Assembly: GCA_022710935.1 (NCBI GenBank)
Contig: JAKLFY010000006.1
Span: forward strand, 1 to 64,000
Origin: Verrucomicrobiota bacterium
Lineage (GTDB): Bacteria; Verrucomicrobiota; Verrucomicrobiia; Limisphaerales; J093
Reading direction: 5' to 3'
DNA length: 64,000 nt
Both the position numbers and the translations under genes were made by a program. The notes below the pieces were generated by a model that worked only from the letters and a program-made list of their open reading frames with translations, ran no database searches and was not told where the DNA came from. Of the stretch, positions 27,931 to 36,640 are shown in pieces (the stretch's first letter is position 1; every line of letters starts with the position of its first letter).

Positions 27931-29634
27931 TTAGGTGTACTTCAACACTTCCTCGATCGTCGTCTCTCCGTCAAAAATGCCGCGCAAGCCGTCCTCGCGC
28001 AGGGTGACCATGCCCAGTTCGACCGCCTTCTGGCGCACCACGACCGTCGGGGCGCGCTCGTTGATCAGGACGCGGATCGCATCGGCCACCGGCAACAACT
28101 CGAAGATGCCCTTGCGCCCGCGATAGCCGGTGTCGTTGCATTCCTTGCAGCCCCGTCCGTAATAAAAGACCTTCTCGCCGACATCGTGAGGGGAGAGGTT
28201 CAGCAGCGACAACTGCGACTCGGTCGGCTCGAACGGCGTCCGGCACCGTTTGCAGATCGTTCGCACCAGCCGTTGAGCCAACACCGCCAGGAGCGTCGAG
28301 GAGATCAGGAACGGCTCGACCCCCATGTCGACCAGGCGGGTCACGGCGCCGGGGGCGTCGTTCGTGTGCAGCGTGCTCAGCACAAGGTGGCCGGTGAGCG
28401 ACGCCTGAATGGCGACCTGCGAGGTCTCCAGATCGCGCATCTCCCCCAGCATGATGATGTCCGGATCCTGCCGCAGGAAGGAACGCAGCGCCTTGGCGAA
28501 GGTCATGCCCACCGCCTCGTTGACCGGCACCTGCATGATCCCCTCGATGTCGAACTCGACCGGGTCCTCGACGGTCAGGAGCTTCGAATCGATGCTGTTG
28601 ACCCGCCTCAGGCACGAATAGAGCGTCGTGGTCTTGCCGCAACCCGTCGGACCCGTCACCACGAAGATTCCGTTGGGCTGCTGGATCGCCTCGGTGACGT
28701 AATCGTAGATGAATTTCGGGAATCCGAGGTTCTCGATCTCGAGCTGCAACGCCGAGCGGTCCAACACACGCAGCACCACCGACTCCCCGAACTGCGTCGG
28801 CAGCGTCGAGACCCGCAGGTCCACCTGGCGCCCCCCAAGATTGATCGAGATGCGCCCGTCCTGCGGCAGTCGCCGCTCGGAGATATCGAGGTTGGCCATG
28901 ACCTTGATGCGCGAGGTCACGGGTATGGCCAGGTGCTTGGGCGGCGGCGACATCTCGTAAAGCGCCCCGTCCACACGATAGCGGATCTTGAACTCGTCCT
29001 CGAACGGTTCGAAATGGATGTCGCTGGCCCGGTCCTGCACCGCCTGGAGCAGGACGAGGTTGACGAACTTGATGATCGGCGCCTCGCCGGCCAGGCTCGA
29101 CACATCGATGGTCTGGCCCGAGGACACCTCCGCCATCTCCTTGGCAATGTCCTCGTCCGCTCCCAACTGCTTGAGCAAGTCACTGACACCTTCGCTCTCG
29201 GCCGCGTAGTGGCGCTGGATCATCTTGTCCACCTGCGCCGGATCGGCCACGACCAACCGGATCTCCTTGCCGATCGTGAAGCCGAGTTCGTCGATGACAG
29301 CCGGATTGAGCGGATCCGCCAGGGCCACCCGCACGACGCCTCCGTCGATTCCCACCGGCAGACACTGGTACATGCGCGCCGTGGCGGCCGGGACCGACTC
29401 GATCACGTCCGGCGTCAGATCCCCTTCGCTGATGGTGACGACCTCGGTGCCGAGATGCTCCGCCATGATCTGGAGCTGGGTGTCGGTGTCCATCACCCCG
29501 TAGTCGACGAGGATCTGGCTGAGCGGGCGCCCGCTGCGCGTGTGCTCGGCCACGATCTCCTCGAGCTGCATGTCGTCAATCAGACCGCGCTCGCGTATCA
29601 GCGCCAGCAAAGGATACGAAGAGAGATCAGCCAT
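27931..29634 (-). CDS. Type IV pilus assembly/type II secretion ATPase (GspE/PilB family), copy 1
   Basis: A 567-residue hexameric assembly ATPase. The N-terminal MshEN-like domain ([20 protein letters not shown]) covers about 1-140. The catalytic domain shows [19 protein letters not shown], Walker [16 protein letters not shown] at about 327, the Asp box [20 protein letters not shown], the His box [11 protein letters not shown] and the Walker B region. The tetracysteine zinc motif [10 protein letters not shown]...[14 protein letters not shown] marks it as GspE/PilB rather than PilT. The gene lies between pilT (3 bp away) and pilC. Confidence 0.95.
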   Translation of the reverse strand: MADLSSYPLLALIRERGLIDDMQLEEIVAEHTRSGRPLSQILVDYGVMDTDTQLQIMAEHLGTEVVTISEGDLTPDVIESVPAATARMYQCLPVGIDGGVVRVALADPLNPAVIDELGFTIGKEIRLVVADPAQVDKMIQRHYAAESEGVSDLLKQLGADEDIAKEMAEVSSGQTIDVSSLAGEAPIIKFVNLVLLQAVQDRASDIHFEPFEDEFKIRYRVDGALYEMSPPPKHLAIPVTSRIKVMANLDISERRLPQDGRISINLGGRQVDLRVSTLPTQFGESVVLRVLDRSALQLEIENLGFPKFIYDYVTEAIQQPNGIFVVTGPTGCGKTTTLYSCLRRVNSIDSKLLTVEDPVEFDIEGIMQVPVNEAVGMTFAKALRSFLRQDPDIIMLGEMRDLETSQVAIQASLTGHLVLSTLHTNDAPGAVTRLVDMGVEPFLISSTLLAVLAQRLVRTICKRCRTPFEPTESQLSLLNLSPHDVGEKVFYYGRGCKECNDTGYRGRKGIFELLPVADAIRVLINERAPTVVVRQKAVELGMVTLREDGLRGIFDGETTIEEVLKYT

Positions 29635-29637
29635 AGA

Positions 29638-30747
29638 CTAGCGCTGTCCCCCATCGGCTTCCTGGATGCTGCGACCCGCCTCCAGCTCCTGAAGCTTCTG
29701 GAGGATTGTCGTGGGGTCTTGCGACTTTGTGATGACCTCCTCCTGGGAGATCATCCCCGCCTGGTATTTCTCGAGCAGAAAACTGTCGAGCGTGACCATG
29801 CCGTGCTTGGCGCCCGTCTGGATGTCGGACCCGATCCGGAACGTCTTGTTGTCGCGAATCAGCGCGGCAATCGAGGGGGTGTTGATCATGATCTCGAAGA
29901 TCGCCACCCGGCCCGGCTTGTCGCAGCGGGGCAGCAGCAGTTGCGAGATCACCGCCTGCAGCACCGTGGACATCTGGATGCGGATCTGTTCCTGCTGCGT
30001 CACGGGGAAGGCGTTCACCATACGGTCGATGGTCTTGGCGGCGCCGGTGGTGTGCAGCGTGCCGAACACCAAGTGCCCCGTTTCCGCCGCCGTGATCGCC
30101 GCGTCCATCGTCTCAAGATCGCGCAACTCGCCCACGAGAATCACGTCCGGATCCTGCCGCAGGGCGCGGCGCAGAGCCTCGGCGAAGTTCGGGACATCGA
30201 CGTTCACCTCGCGCTGGGTGACGACGCTCTTCTTGTGCTTGTGATAGTACTCGATCGGATCCTCGATCGTGATGATGTGCGCGTCATCACGCTCCTCGTT
30301 GATGACGTTGATCATCGAGGCCAGCGACGTCGTCTTGCCCGACCCCGTCGGCCCGGTCACCAGGACCAGGCCGCGCGGCTTGTAGAGCAGATCGCGCACC
30401 GACGCCGGAATGCCCAGCTCCTCGAGCGTCAGCAGCTTGGTCGGGATCTGCCGGGCCACGACACCGAAGTTGCCGCGCTCCTTGAACACGCTCACGCGAA
30501 AGCGGGCCAGCTCGCCAAACGCGAACCCGTAGTCGGCGCCCCCCCGTTCCCGGACATGCTGGACATTCTCCTCCGACGTAATCGTCCGCATCAATTCCTC
30601 GGTGTCCTCCGGACGCAGCGGGGGCCCTTCGACCTTGTGCAGAATGCCGTGCAGGCGGATGACTGGCGGCACCCCAACCCGAATGTGCAGGTCGGCAGCC
30701 CCTTCCTGGACCACCAACTGCAGCAAATCTGACATCGAATACGACAT
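29638..30747 (-). CDS. pilT: Twitching-motility/retraction ATPase PilT
   Basis: A 369-residue ATPase that depolymerises type IV pili. It lacks the long N-terminal domain and the cysteine zinc motif of GspE/PilB. Landmarks are [16 protein letters not shown], Walker [16 protein letters not shown] at 131-145, [39 protein letters not shown] and the C-terminal [16 protein letters not shown] region. Presence of PilT argues for retractile type IV pili rather than a pure type II secretion system. It is flanked by GspE/PilB paralogues with gaps of three bases on each side. Confidence 0.95.
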   Translation of the reverse strand: MSYSMSDLLQLVVQEGAADLHIRVGVPPVIRLHGILHKVEGPPLRPEDTEELMRTITSEENVQHVRERGGADYGFAFGELARFRVSVFKERGNFGVVARQIPTKLLTLEELGIPASVRDLLYKPRGLVLVTGPTGSGKTTSLASMINVINEERDDAHIITIEDPIEYYHKHKKSVVTQREVNVDVPNFAEALRRALRQDPDVILVGELRDLETMDAAITAAETGHLVFGTLHTTGAAKTIDRMVNAFPVTQQEQIRIQMSTVLQAVISQLLLPRCDKPGRVAIFEIMINTPSIAALIRDNKTFRIGSDIQTGAKHGMVTLDSFLLEKYQAGMISQEEVITKSQDPTTILQKLQELEAGRSIQEADGGQR

Positions 30748-30750
30748 AAA

Positions 30751-32469
30751 TCAGTCCGTGTCCATCGCGGTGGCCTTGATCACCTCGTCCGGCGTGGTCA
30801 GGCCCGCCACCGCCTTGCGGGCGCCGTCTTCGCGCAACGTCCGCATCCCCACCTCCCGCGCGCGTGCCCGGAGCACGGACGAAGACACCTTATCGTAGAT
30901 CAGCTTCCGCACCTCGTCGTCAATGACGAAGATCTCGAAAATCCCCATGCGCCCGCGGTAGCCTGTCTTGTTGCATTCGCTGCAGCCCCGCCCTTTCTTG
31001 AACGTGGCGCTTGCCGCCTGCGTGGGGTCGATGTTCAGGGCGCGCAACTCCTGCTCGGTCGGCGTGTACGGGGCGCCGCAGCGCTTGCAGACCTTGCGCA
31101 CCAGGCGCTGGGCCATTAGGCACCGCGACGACGATGCGACCAGGAACGGCTTGACACCGATGTCGATCAATCGGGTGACCGCGCTCGGCGCGTCGTTGGT
31201 GTGGAGGGTCGAGAAGACCAGGTGCCCGGTCAGGGACGCGTTGATCGCGATGGTCGCCGTCTCCATGTCCCGGATCTCGCCCAGCATGATCACGTTGGGC
31301 GCCTGGCGGAGCATCGATCGCAGCGCCGCCGCGAATGTGAGTCCCACCGTCTCGTTCACATGCACCTGGTTGATGCCCGAAAGCACGTACTCGACCGGAT
31401 CCTCGACGGTGATGATCTTGCGGTCGGGGCGGTTGATGTAATTCAGAACCGCGTAGAGAGTGGTGGTCTTTCCCGAACCGGTCGGCCCCGTGATCAGCAG
31501 AATGCCGTCCGGCAGACCGATCAGTTGCTCGAACGTCTGCTGATCGTCGGTCAAAAACCCCAGCTCGGCCAAACCCAGCTTCAGCCCCTCCTTGTCCAGA
31601 ATCCGCATGACGATGCTCTCGCCGTGGGTGGTGGGGAGGCACGAAACGCGCAGGTCGATCAGCTTGCCCCCCACCTGGCTCTGGATGCGCCCGTCCTGGG
31701 GAATGCGGCGTTCCGCGATCGACATGTTGGACTGGATCTTGAGCCGGCTGATGATCGAGGGCTGGAGGCGCTTGGGAGGGCTCTTCATCTCGTGCATCAC
31801 ACCGTCGATCCGGTAGCGCACGCGAAACCGCTTCGCCAAGGGCTCGAGGTGGATGTCCGAAGCCCGCATCTTGAAGGCATCCACGATCATTTGATTCACC
31901 AGCTTGATGATCGGCGCGTCCGCGTCCACCGTCGATCCGTCATCCATCCCGGATCCGCCGCCCCCGCCCACCACCCCGACCTCGACCTCGCCCTCGGTGA
32001 TGTCCTGGATCATCCGGCTCACCGAGTCGTCCTTGGCGCCGCCGTAGTACTTCGAAAGAGCCGTCTCGATGTCCTCCGGGCTGGCGACAGCCGGCATGAT
32101 CGGGCTGTTGAGCGCGTGCTGCAGCCCATCGAGGGTGTCGAGATCGGACGGATCCACCATCGCCACGACGATCCCGCTCTCGTCCTTGCGCACCGGCACG
32201 ACGCTGTAACGCTTGGCCACATGACGCGGCACCGCCGCAATCACGTCGTCCGCCAGCCGCAAATCGCTGAGGTGGATGAACTCAGCCCCGAAGTGCGTCG
32301 CCTTTGCCTGAGCCACAACGGCTGGCGACAGGACCCCCTTGGTGACAAGGGTGTCCACCACCCCCTCGCCCGTCGAATCGGCCTCGGTTCGGATGGGAAC
32401 CAACTGCTCGTTGGTCACATAACCCATCTCGACCAAGCTGTCTAAAAGGTAATCGTCGCGCGCGGCCAC
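30751..32469 (-). CDS. Type IV pilus assembly/type II secretion ATPase (GspE/PilB family), copy 2
   Basis: A 572-residue paralogue of the ATPase two genes downstream, with the same order of domains: MshEN-like N-terminus (LLDSLVEMGYVTNEQLVPIR), a glycine-rich linker (VVGGGGGSGMDDGS), RASDIHLEPLAKRFRVRYR, Walker [18 protein letters not shown] at about 327, MLRQAPNVIMLGEIRDMET, and zinc cysteines CKRCGAPYTP...CSECNKTGYRGRMG. It is the first gene of the four-gene motor operon, and the 268-bp divergent gap to the GH127 gene should hold its promoter. Two PilB-type ATPases for one PilC could mean separate pilus and pseudopilus systems sharing a platform. Confidence 0.95.
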   Translation of the reverse strand: MAARDDYLLDSLVEMGYVTNEQLVPIRTEADSTGEGVVDTLVTKGVLSPAVVAQAKATHFGAEFIHLSDLRLADDVIAAVPRHVAKRYSVVPVRKDESGIVVAMVDPSDLDTLDGLQHALNSPIMPAVASPEDIETALSKYYGGAKDDSVSRMIQDITEGEVEVGVVGGGGGSGMDDGSTVDADAPIIKLVNQMIVDAFKMRASDIHLEPLAKRFRVRYRIDGVMHEMKSPPKRLQPSIISRLKIQSNMSIAERRIPQDGRIQSQVGGKLIDLRVSCLPTTHGESIVMRILDKEGLKLGLAELGFLTDDQQTFEQLIGLPDGILLITGPTGSGKTTTLYAVLNYINRPDRKIITVEDPVEYVLSGINQVHVNETVGLTFAAALRSMLRQAPNVIMLGEIRDMETATIAINASLTGHLVFSTLHTNDAPSAVTRLIDIGVKPFLVASSSRCLMAQRLVRKVCKRCGAPYTPTEQELRALNIDPTQAASATFKKGRGCSECNKTGYRGRMGIFEIFVIDDEVRKLIYDKVSSSVLRARAREVGMRTLREDGARKAVAGLTTPDEVIKATAMDTD

Positions 32470-32738
32470 AATATCGCTTTTCTCTGTTCCTGGACCTGTC
32501 TGGACCCTTTTTCAGTGGGACGCTCGCCATCTCGTATCGGGCAAATCCAGGCCATTGTCAAATCCATCTCGCGCTCTTCTCGGATTCACGCCTCGACCCC
32601 GTCGGTGATTCGGCTCCGTCCATTGGACCAAGCTGTCAAGGCGTCGTTTCGAGCAGACTCCGTGCCGGATTCGATCCCAATTGCGCGCAGAAGGGCTGGC
32701 GCAGGCGCCGCCTCTCTGTTACAACCCGCGCCAAGAAT
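32470..32738. other. Divergent intergenic region between the pilus operon and the GH127 gene
   Basis: This 269-bp stretch should contain back-to-back promoters for the minus-strand motor operon and the plus-strand arabinofuranosidase gene. No convincing -35/-10 pair, dyad or riboswitch-like structure was picked out by eye. Confidence 0.4.
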
Positions 32739-35210
32739 ATGAATCGCCTATGCACGCGGCCCCTCGGGCTCCTGATCCTCGCGACGCTGCCGCAGACCCT
32801 TGGCAGCACGACTGTTGTGACGCGCCCGGACACCGACAAGCCCAACGTCCACTACGCAGGCAACCGGGCCCCGCTTCTCCCGAGCCCGTTCATCAAACTG
32901 CCGCTCACGGCAATCCGGCCCGAGGGGTGGCTGCGCAAACAACTCGAATTGCAGGCCGCCGGATTCCACGGCCATCTCGAGGAGGTCAGCCGCTTCATGA
33001 ACAAGACCAACAACGCCTGGCTGCATCCGCAGGGACGCGGCGACCACGGCTGGGAGGAGGTCCCCTATTGGCTCAAGGGATTCGGCGATTGCGCTTATCT
33101 CATCGAAGACCAGAGCCAGATTCGCGAGGCGAAGATCTGGATCGAGGGCGCCATCGCGAGTCAGCAGCCCGACGGGTGGTTCGGCCCCGGCGAGGAGCGG
33201 ACGGGCTCCGCCACGGATCTCAAGGGCCGCGAGGACATGTGGCCCAACATGATCATGCTGATGTGTCTCCAGTCCTACTACGAATACAGCGGCGATCCCC
33301 GCGTGCTCGATACCATGCGCCGCTACTTCGAGTATCAAATGAAGGTGCCCGAAGACCGATTCCTCGTGGGTTACTGGGCCGCCAGCCGCGCCGCCGACAA
33401 CCTCTGGAGCGTCCACTGGCTCTTCAATCGGACGGGCGAACCGTGGCTCCTCGAACTCGCCGAAAAAATACAGCGGCGCGCCGCGAATTGGACCGACACC
33501 ATCCCCAACTGGCACAATGTCAATCTCGCCCAGGGCTTCGGCGGACCCACTTTCTTCTGGCCCCAGTCCAAAGACCCCAAACACCTCGCCGCGTCGGAAC
33601 GGAATTGGCGGACCATCCGCGATCAGTACGGGCACGTCCCCGGAGGGATGTTCGGCGGCGACGAGAACTGCCGCCCCGGCTACGACGACCCGCGCCAGGC
33701 TGTCGAGACCTGCGGCATGGTCGAGATGATGTTCTCGCACGAGCGGCTTTTCCTTGTCACCGGCAACCCGATCTGGGCCGATCGGTGCGAGGACGTGGCG
33801 TTCAATTCCCTCCCCGCCGGGCTCCTGGCCGATTTTAAAGCACTGCGCTATCTCACGGCCCCCAATCTCATCCTCTCGGACCGCCACAACAAGGCGCCGG
33901 GTTACCAGAACGGCGGTGCCATGCTGCTCTTTGACCCGTATTCCCACCGCTGCTGCCAGCACAACTTCGGCCACGGCTGGCCCTATTTCGCCGAACACCT
34001 CTGGACCGCCACGCCGGGCAACGGGTTGGCGGCCGCCCTTTACGCCCCAAGCCGCGTGCGCGCCAAGGTCGGCGATGGCGCCGAAATCACCATCTCCGAG
34101 ACTACGCATTACCCTTTCGAAGAGCGGATCGAGTTCACCCTGACCGCACCCCGCGCCGTGACCTTTCCGCTCTACCTGCGCGTGCCGGCCTGGTGCGCGA
34201 ACCCCGAGGTCCGGATCAACGGCGCCCTCGAACCGGTCGAGGCCCGCCCGCTGAGCTTCATCCGCCTCGAACGCCAGTGGAACGACGGAGATATCGTCCG
34301 GCTCGACCTGCCCATGGAAGTCGCCCTGCGCACCTGGACGCGCAATCACGGCAGCGTGTCGGTCGACCGCGGCCCGCTCACCTACGCGCTGAAGATCGGA
34401 GAGCGCTACGTCCGCCAGGGCGGCACCGGGAAGTGGCCCGCATGGGAAATCCACCCCACCACCCCGTGGAACTTCGGCCTGGTGCTCGCCCCGACCCGCC
34501 CGGCCAGTTCGTTTCGCCTGGTCAAGACAGCCTGGCCCGACTCCGACATGCCCTTCACCCACGCAGGAGTTCCGATCGCACTGACGGCCAAAGGGCGGCG
34601 CATTCCCGAATGGCAGGCGGACCACCTTGGTCTGGTCGGCCTGCTCCAGGACAGCCCGGTCCGATCCAGTCAACCCGAGGAGGAGATCACACTCATCCCC
34701 ATGGGCGCAGCCCGGCTCCGCATCGCCTCGTTCCCGGTGATCGGCGGCGGTCCGGAGGCCCATGCCTGGAAAAGCCCCCCCTCGTCCCGTCCCTACCAGG
34801 CAACAGCCTCACACGTCAACGAGAGCGACACCGTGTTCGCACTCAAGGACGACGTCGCCCCGAAACACTCGAACGATCAGGGAATCCCGCGCTTCACCTG
34901 GTGGGATCACAAAGGCACAACGGAATGGGTCCAGTACGACTTCGACGCCGAGCGACAGGTTTCCGGCGTTGAAGTGTACTGGTTCGACGACACACCCGGC
35001 GGCGGATGCGGCTTGCCCGCGTTCTGGCGCGCGCTCTACCAGGCCGGCAACGACTGGAAACCCGTCGGCAACCCGCAGGCCGGCCCCGTCGCCAAAGACC
35101 GCTTCAACGTGATGACCTTTGAGCCGGTCCGCACCGGCGCCCTGCGCCTCGAAGTGCAGCTCAAACCGGGCCTGTCCGGCGGCATCCTCGAATGGCGTGT
35201 GAAGCAATAA
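32739..35210 (+). CDS. Secreted GH127-family beta-L-arabinofuranosidase-like protein
   Basis: An 823-residue exported glycosidase of the former DUF1680 group, acting on beta-L-arabinofuranosyl or related linkages in plant glycans. The signal peptide is at 1-22. An (alpha/alpha)6 barrel follows (GWEEVPYWLKGFGDCAYL, ASQQPDGWFGP, VGYWAASRAADNLWSVHW). The unusual zinc-cysteine active site is intact: Glu323 and Cys325 in QAVETCGMVEM, and Cys405-Cys406 in YSHRCCQHNFGHGW. In the characterised enzyme these correspond to Glu338, Cys340, Cys417 (nucleophile) and Cys418. The last 150 residues look like a discoidin-type binding module (TEWVQYDFDAERQVSGVEVY). It faces the pilus operon divergently and converges on a secreted hypothetical gene. 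Confidence 0.88.
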   Translation: MNRLCTRPLGLLILATLPQTLGSTTVVTRPDTDKPNVHYAGNRAPLLPSPFIKLPLTAIRPEGWLRKQLELQAAGFHGHLEEVSRFMNKTNNAWLHPQGRGDHGWEEVPYWLKGFGDCAYLIEDQSQIREAKIWIEGAIASQQPDGWFGPGEERTGSATDLKGREDMWPNMIMLMCLQSYYEYSGDPRVLDTMRRYFEYQMKVPEDRFLVGYWAASRAADNLWSVHWLFNRTGEPWLLELAEKIQRRAANWTDTIPNWHNVNLAQGFGGPTFFWPQSKDPKHLAASERNWRTIRDQYGHVPGGMFGGDENCRPGYDDPRQAVETCGMVEMMFSHERLFLVTGNPIWADRCEDVAFNSLPAGLLADFKALRYLTAPNLILSDRHNKAPGYQNGGAMLLFDPYSHRCCQHNFGHGWPYFAEHLWTATPGNGLAAALYAPSRVRAKVGDGAEITISETTHYPFEERIEFTLTAPRAVTFPLYLRVPAWCANPEVRINGALEPVEARPLSFIRLERQWNDGDIVRLDLPMEVALRTWTRNHGSVSVDRGPLTYALKIGERYVRQGGTGKWPAWEIHPTTPWNFGLVLAPTRPASSFRLVKTAWPDSDMPFTHAGVPIALTAKGRRIPEWQADHLGLVGLLQDSPVRSSQPEEEITLIPMGAARLRIASFPVIGGGPEAHAWKSPPSSRPYQATASHVNESDTVFALKDDVAPKHSNDQGIPRFTWWDHKGTTEWVQYDFDAERQVSGVEVYWFDDTPGGGCGLPAFWRALYQAGNDWKPVGNPQAGPVAKDRFNVMTFEPVRTGALRLEVQLKPGLSGGILEWRVKQ

Positions 35211-35216
35211 CGCTGG

Positions 35217-36335
35217 TCACTCGATCCGCGCCCTCCAAAAGCGCGGGCCTGACGGCGTCTCGATCTCGAACGTGTGGGTGGCCCCGACAAGCACGACGGT
35301 CTCCACAATCGTCCAGGCCGACGGCGCGACCGCCGGCGTCGCTTCGAGCGTCACCTGCTGGCCCGGTCGGGCGCGGATTTCGATCTCGAGTTTGTTGTCC
35401 CAATAGCCAATCGAGAGGCGCGGCGGAGGCGGATCGTCGCTCAGATCCGGAATCCCGTCCCGGTCGCTGTCGTTGGCGTCGAACAGGTGCAGATTCCAAA
35501 CCTCGTATTCCGGAGCGTTGGGCGTGGCGGGCCAGCCGTCTTCAGTGTACAGAACCGTGTAGTAGTTGCCCGGCAACACCCCGCGCAGGAGCGAGGTGTC
35601 GAGAACCCAGGATCCGTAGAAGGGAATGCGCCGTCCGATCTCGTCTTCAAGGGCAAACGCGGGGAATGCCAGTTCGACATAGTCAAGGCGCTCGAACAGG
35701 AGCGGACCTTCCAGAATCCCGTCGGCGCCTTGCCGCGCCAGGCTGAGCGCGCCGAACACGTTGACCCCGTCCGTCTCGTACACATACACGCCGCGGTAAT
35801 CACAGATCTCGAATGTGTGCGGAAACGTCAGGTCCACTCCGTAGTCGAGGATGCGCAGCCGGAGTTGGCACGTTCCAGCCGTCTCCCCAGCCGCACGGTT
35901 CCACGTCATGTCGAGCAACCCCTGATACAGTTCCGTGCCGTCGTCGAAAATGAACTCGCCCACCGACGCCAGCTCCGTGACGGCACGGTCCACCTCGAAG
36001 AAATCCGACAGGCCGTTGAGATTCGCGTCGCCGGGATCGGGCACCTCGATCTGACACTCGAGCCGGAGCGGGACGGGGGACACGCCCTCTGTTAGCCAAA
36101 GCACCGTGCCGTGCATGTAGGGACCTTCGTCGCTCACCCCAATCTCGTCGTTGACGGTCCCGTCCGCGAGTGTGCTGGCCTCCAGACGCCACTCGACTCC
36201 AAACTGGTCCACGGCCGACGGGCGCAGGCGGACCGATTCGCTGTGGAGGACCACCTGGGCCACGTTCGCGCGTAGGGCGCTGACGGCGCTGACCAGGGCC
36301 AACCAGGCGACAACAAGCCTCACGATCGTGGTCAT
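35217..36335 (-). CDS. Secreted protein of unknown function with calcium-loop-like motifs
   Basis: A 372-residue protein; the ATG at 36335 gives a clear signal peptide (MTTIVRLVVAWLALVSAV). It contains acidic loops DANLNGLSDFFEVD and DANDSDRDGIPDLSDD, which resemble thrombospondin type 3/dockerin-like calcium motifs at domain junctions, and a C-terminal beta-rich segment (WTIVETVVLVGATHTFEIE) like those ending many verrucomicrobial secreted proteins. No enzyme family was recognised. It ends six bases from the stop of the convergent GH127 gene. Confidence 0.65.
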   Translation of the reverse strand: MTTIVRLVVAWLALVSAVSALRANVAQVVLHSESVRLRPSAVDQFGVEWRLEASTLADGTVNDEIGVSDEGPYMHGTVLWLTEGVSPVPLRLECQIEVPDPGDANLNGLSDFFEVDRAVTELASVGEFIFDDGTELYQGLLDMTWNRAAGETAGTCQLRLRILDYGVDLTFPHTFEICDYRGVYVYETDGVNVFGALSLARQGADGILEGPLLFERLDYVELAFPAFALEDEIGRRIPFYGSWVLDTSLLRGVLPGNYYTVLYTEDGWPATPNAPEYEVWNLHLFDANDSDRDGIPDLSDDPPPPRLSIGYWDNKLEIEIRARPGQQVTLEATPAVAPSAWTIVETVVLVGATHTFEIETPSGPRFWRARIE

Positions 36336-36465
36336 GGACAATACTCTAGAACGCCCGCGCCCCACTGCCAAGCGATCCCATTCTCAGAAGCCAGTCGCAA
36401 AAGCACCCGTGCCCCGACGGCCTTGCGGCCAGGGCATCTGGAGGTTGTCGGTGGGAATCGAGTTT

Positions 36466-36537
36466 GCGCCGCGTGGGGGCACGCGGCCTACACCGGCAAT
36501 CTCCATCCGTTGTAGACCCGGTGTCCTGACCGGGCGA
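36466..36537. repeat. Paired palindromic (REP-like) repeat, copy 2
   Basis: Within the 305-bp divergent gap between the secreted hypothetical gene and the GH2-like gene, CCGCGTGGGGGCACGCGG followed by CCTAC faces GTAGA followed by CCCGGTGTCCTGACCGGG, about 18 bp apart. The inward CCTAC/GTAG edges and hairpin arms match the architecture at 13276-13348, though the arm sequence has diverged with compensating changes. The rest of the gap shows no gene. Confidence 0.6.
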
Positions 36538-36640
36538 CGGAACACCAACAACAACCGGATGCACCGCCTTGCGGTGTCCCGCTTTTGTCGTTGTCCCGGC
36601 TCCGCGACTCGTCCTACTCTCCAAATAGATTCCAGCCGCT

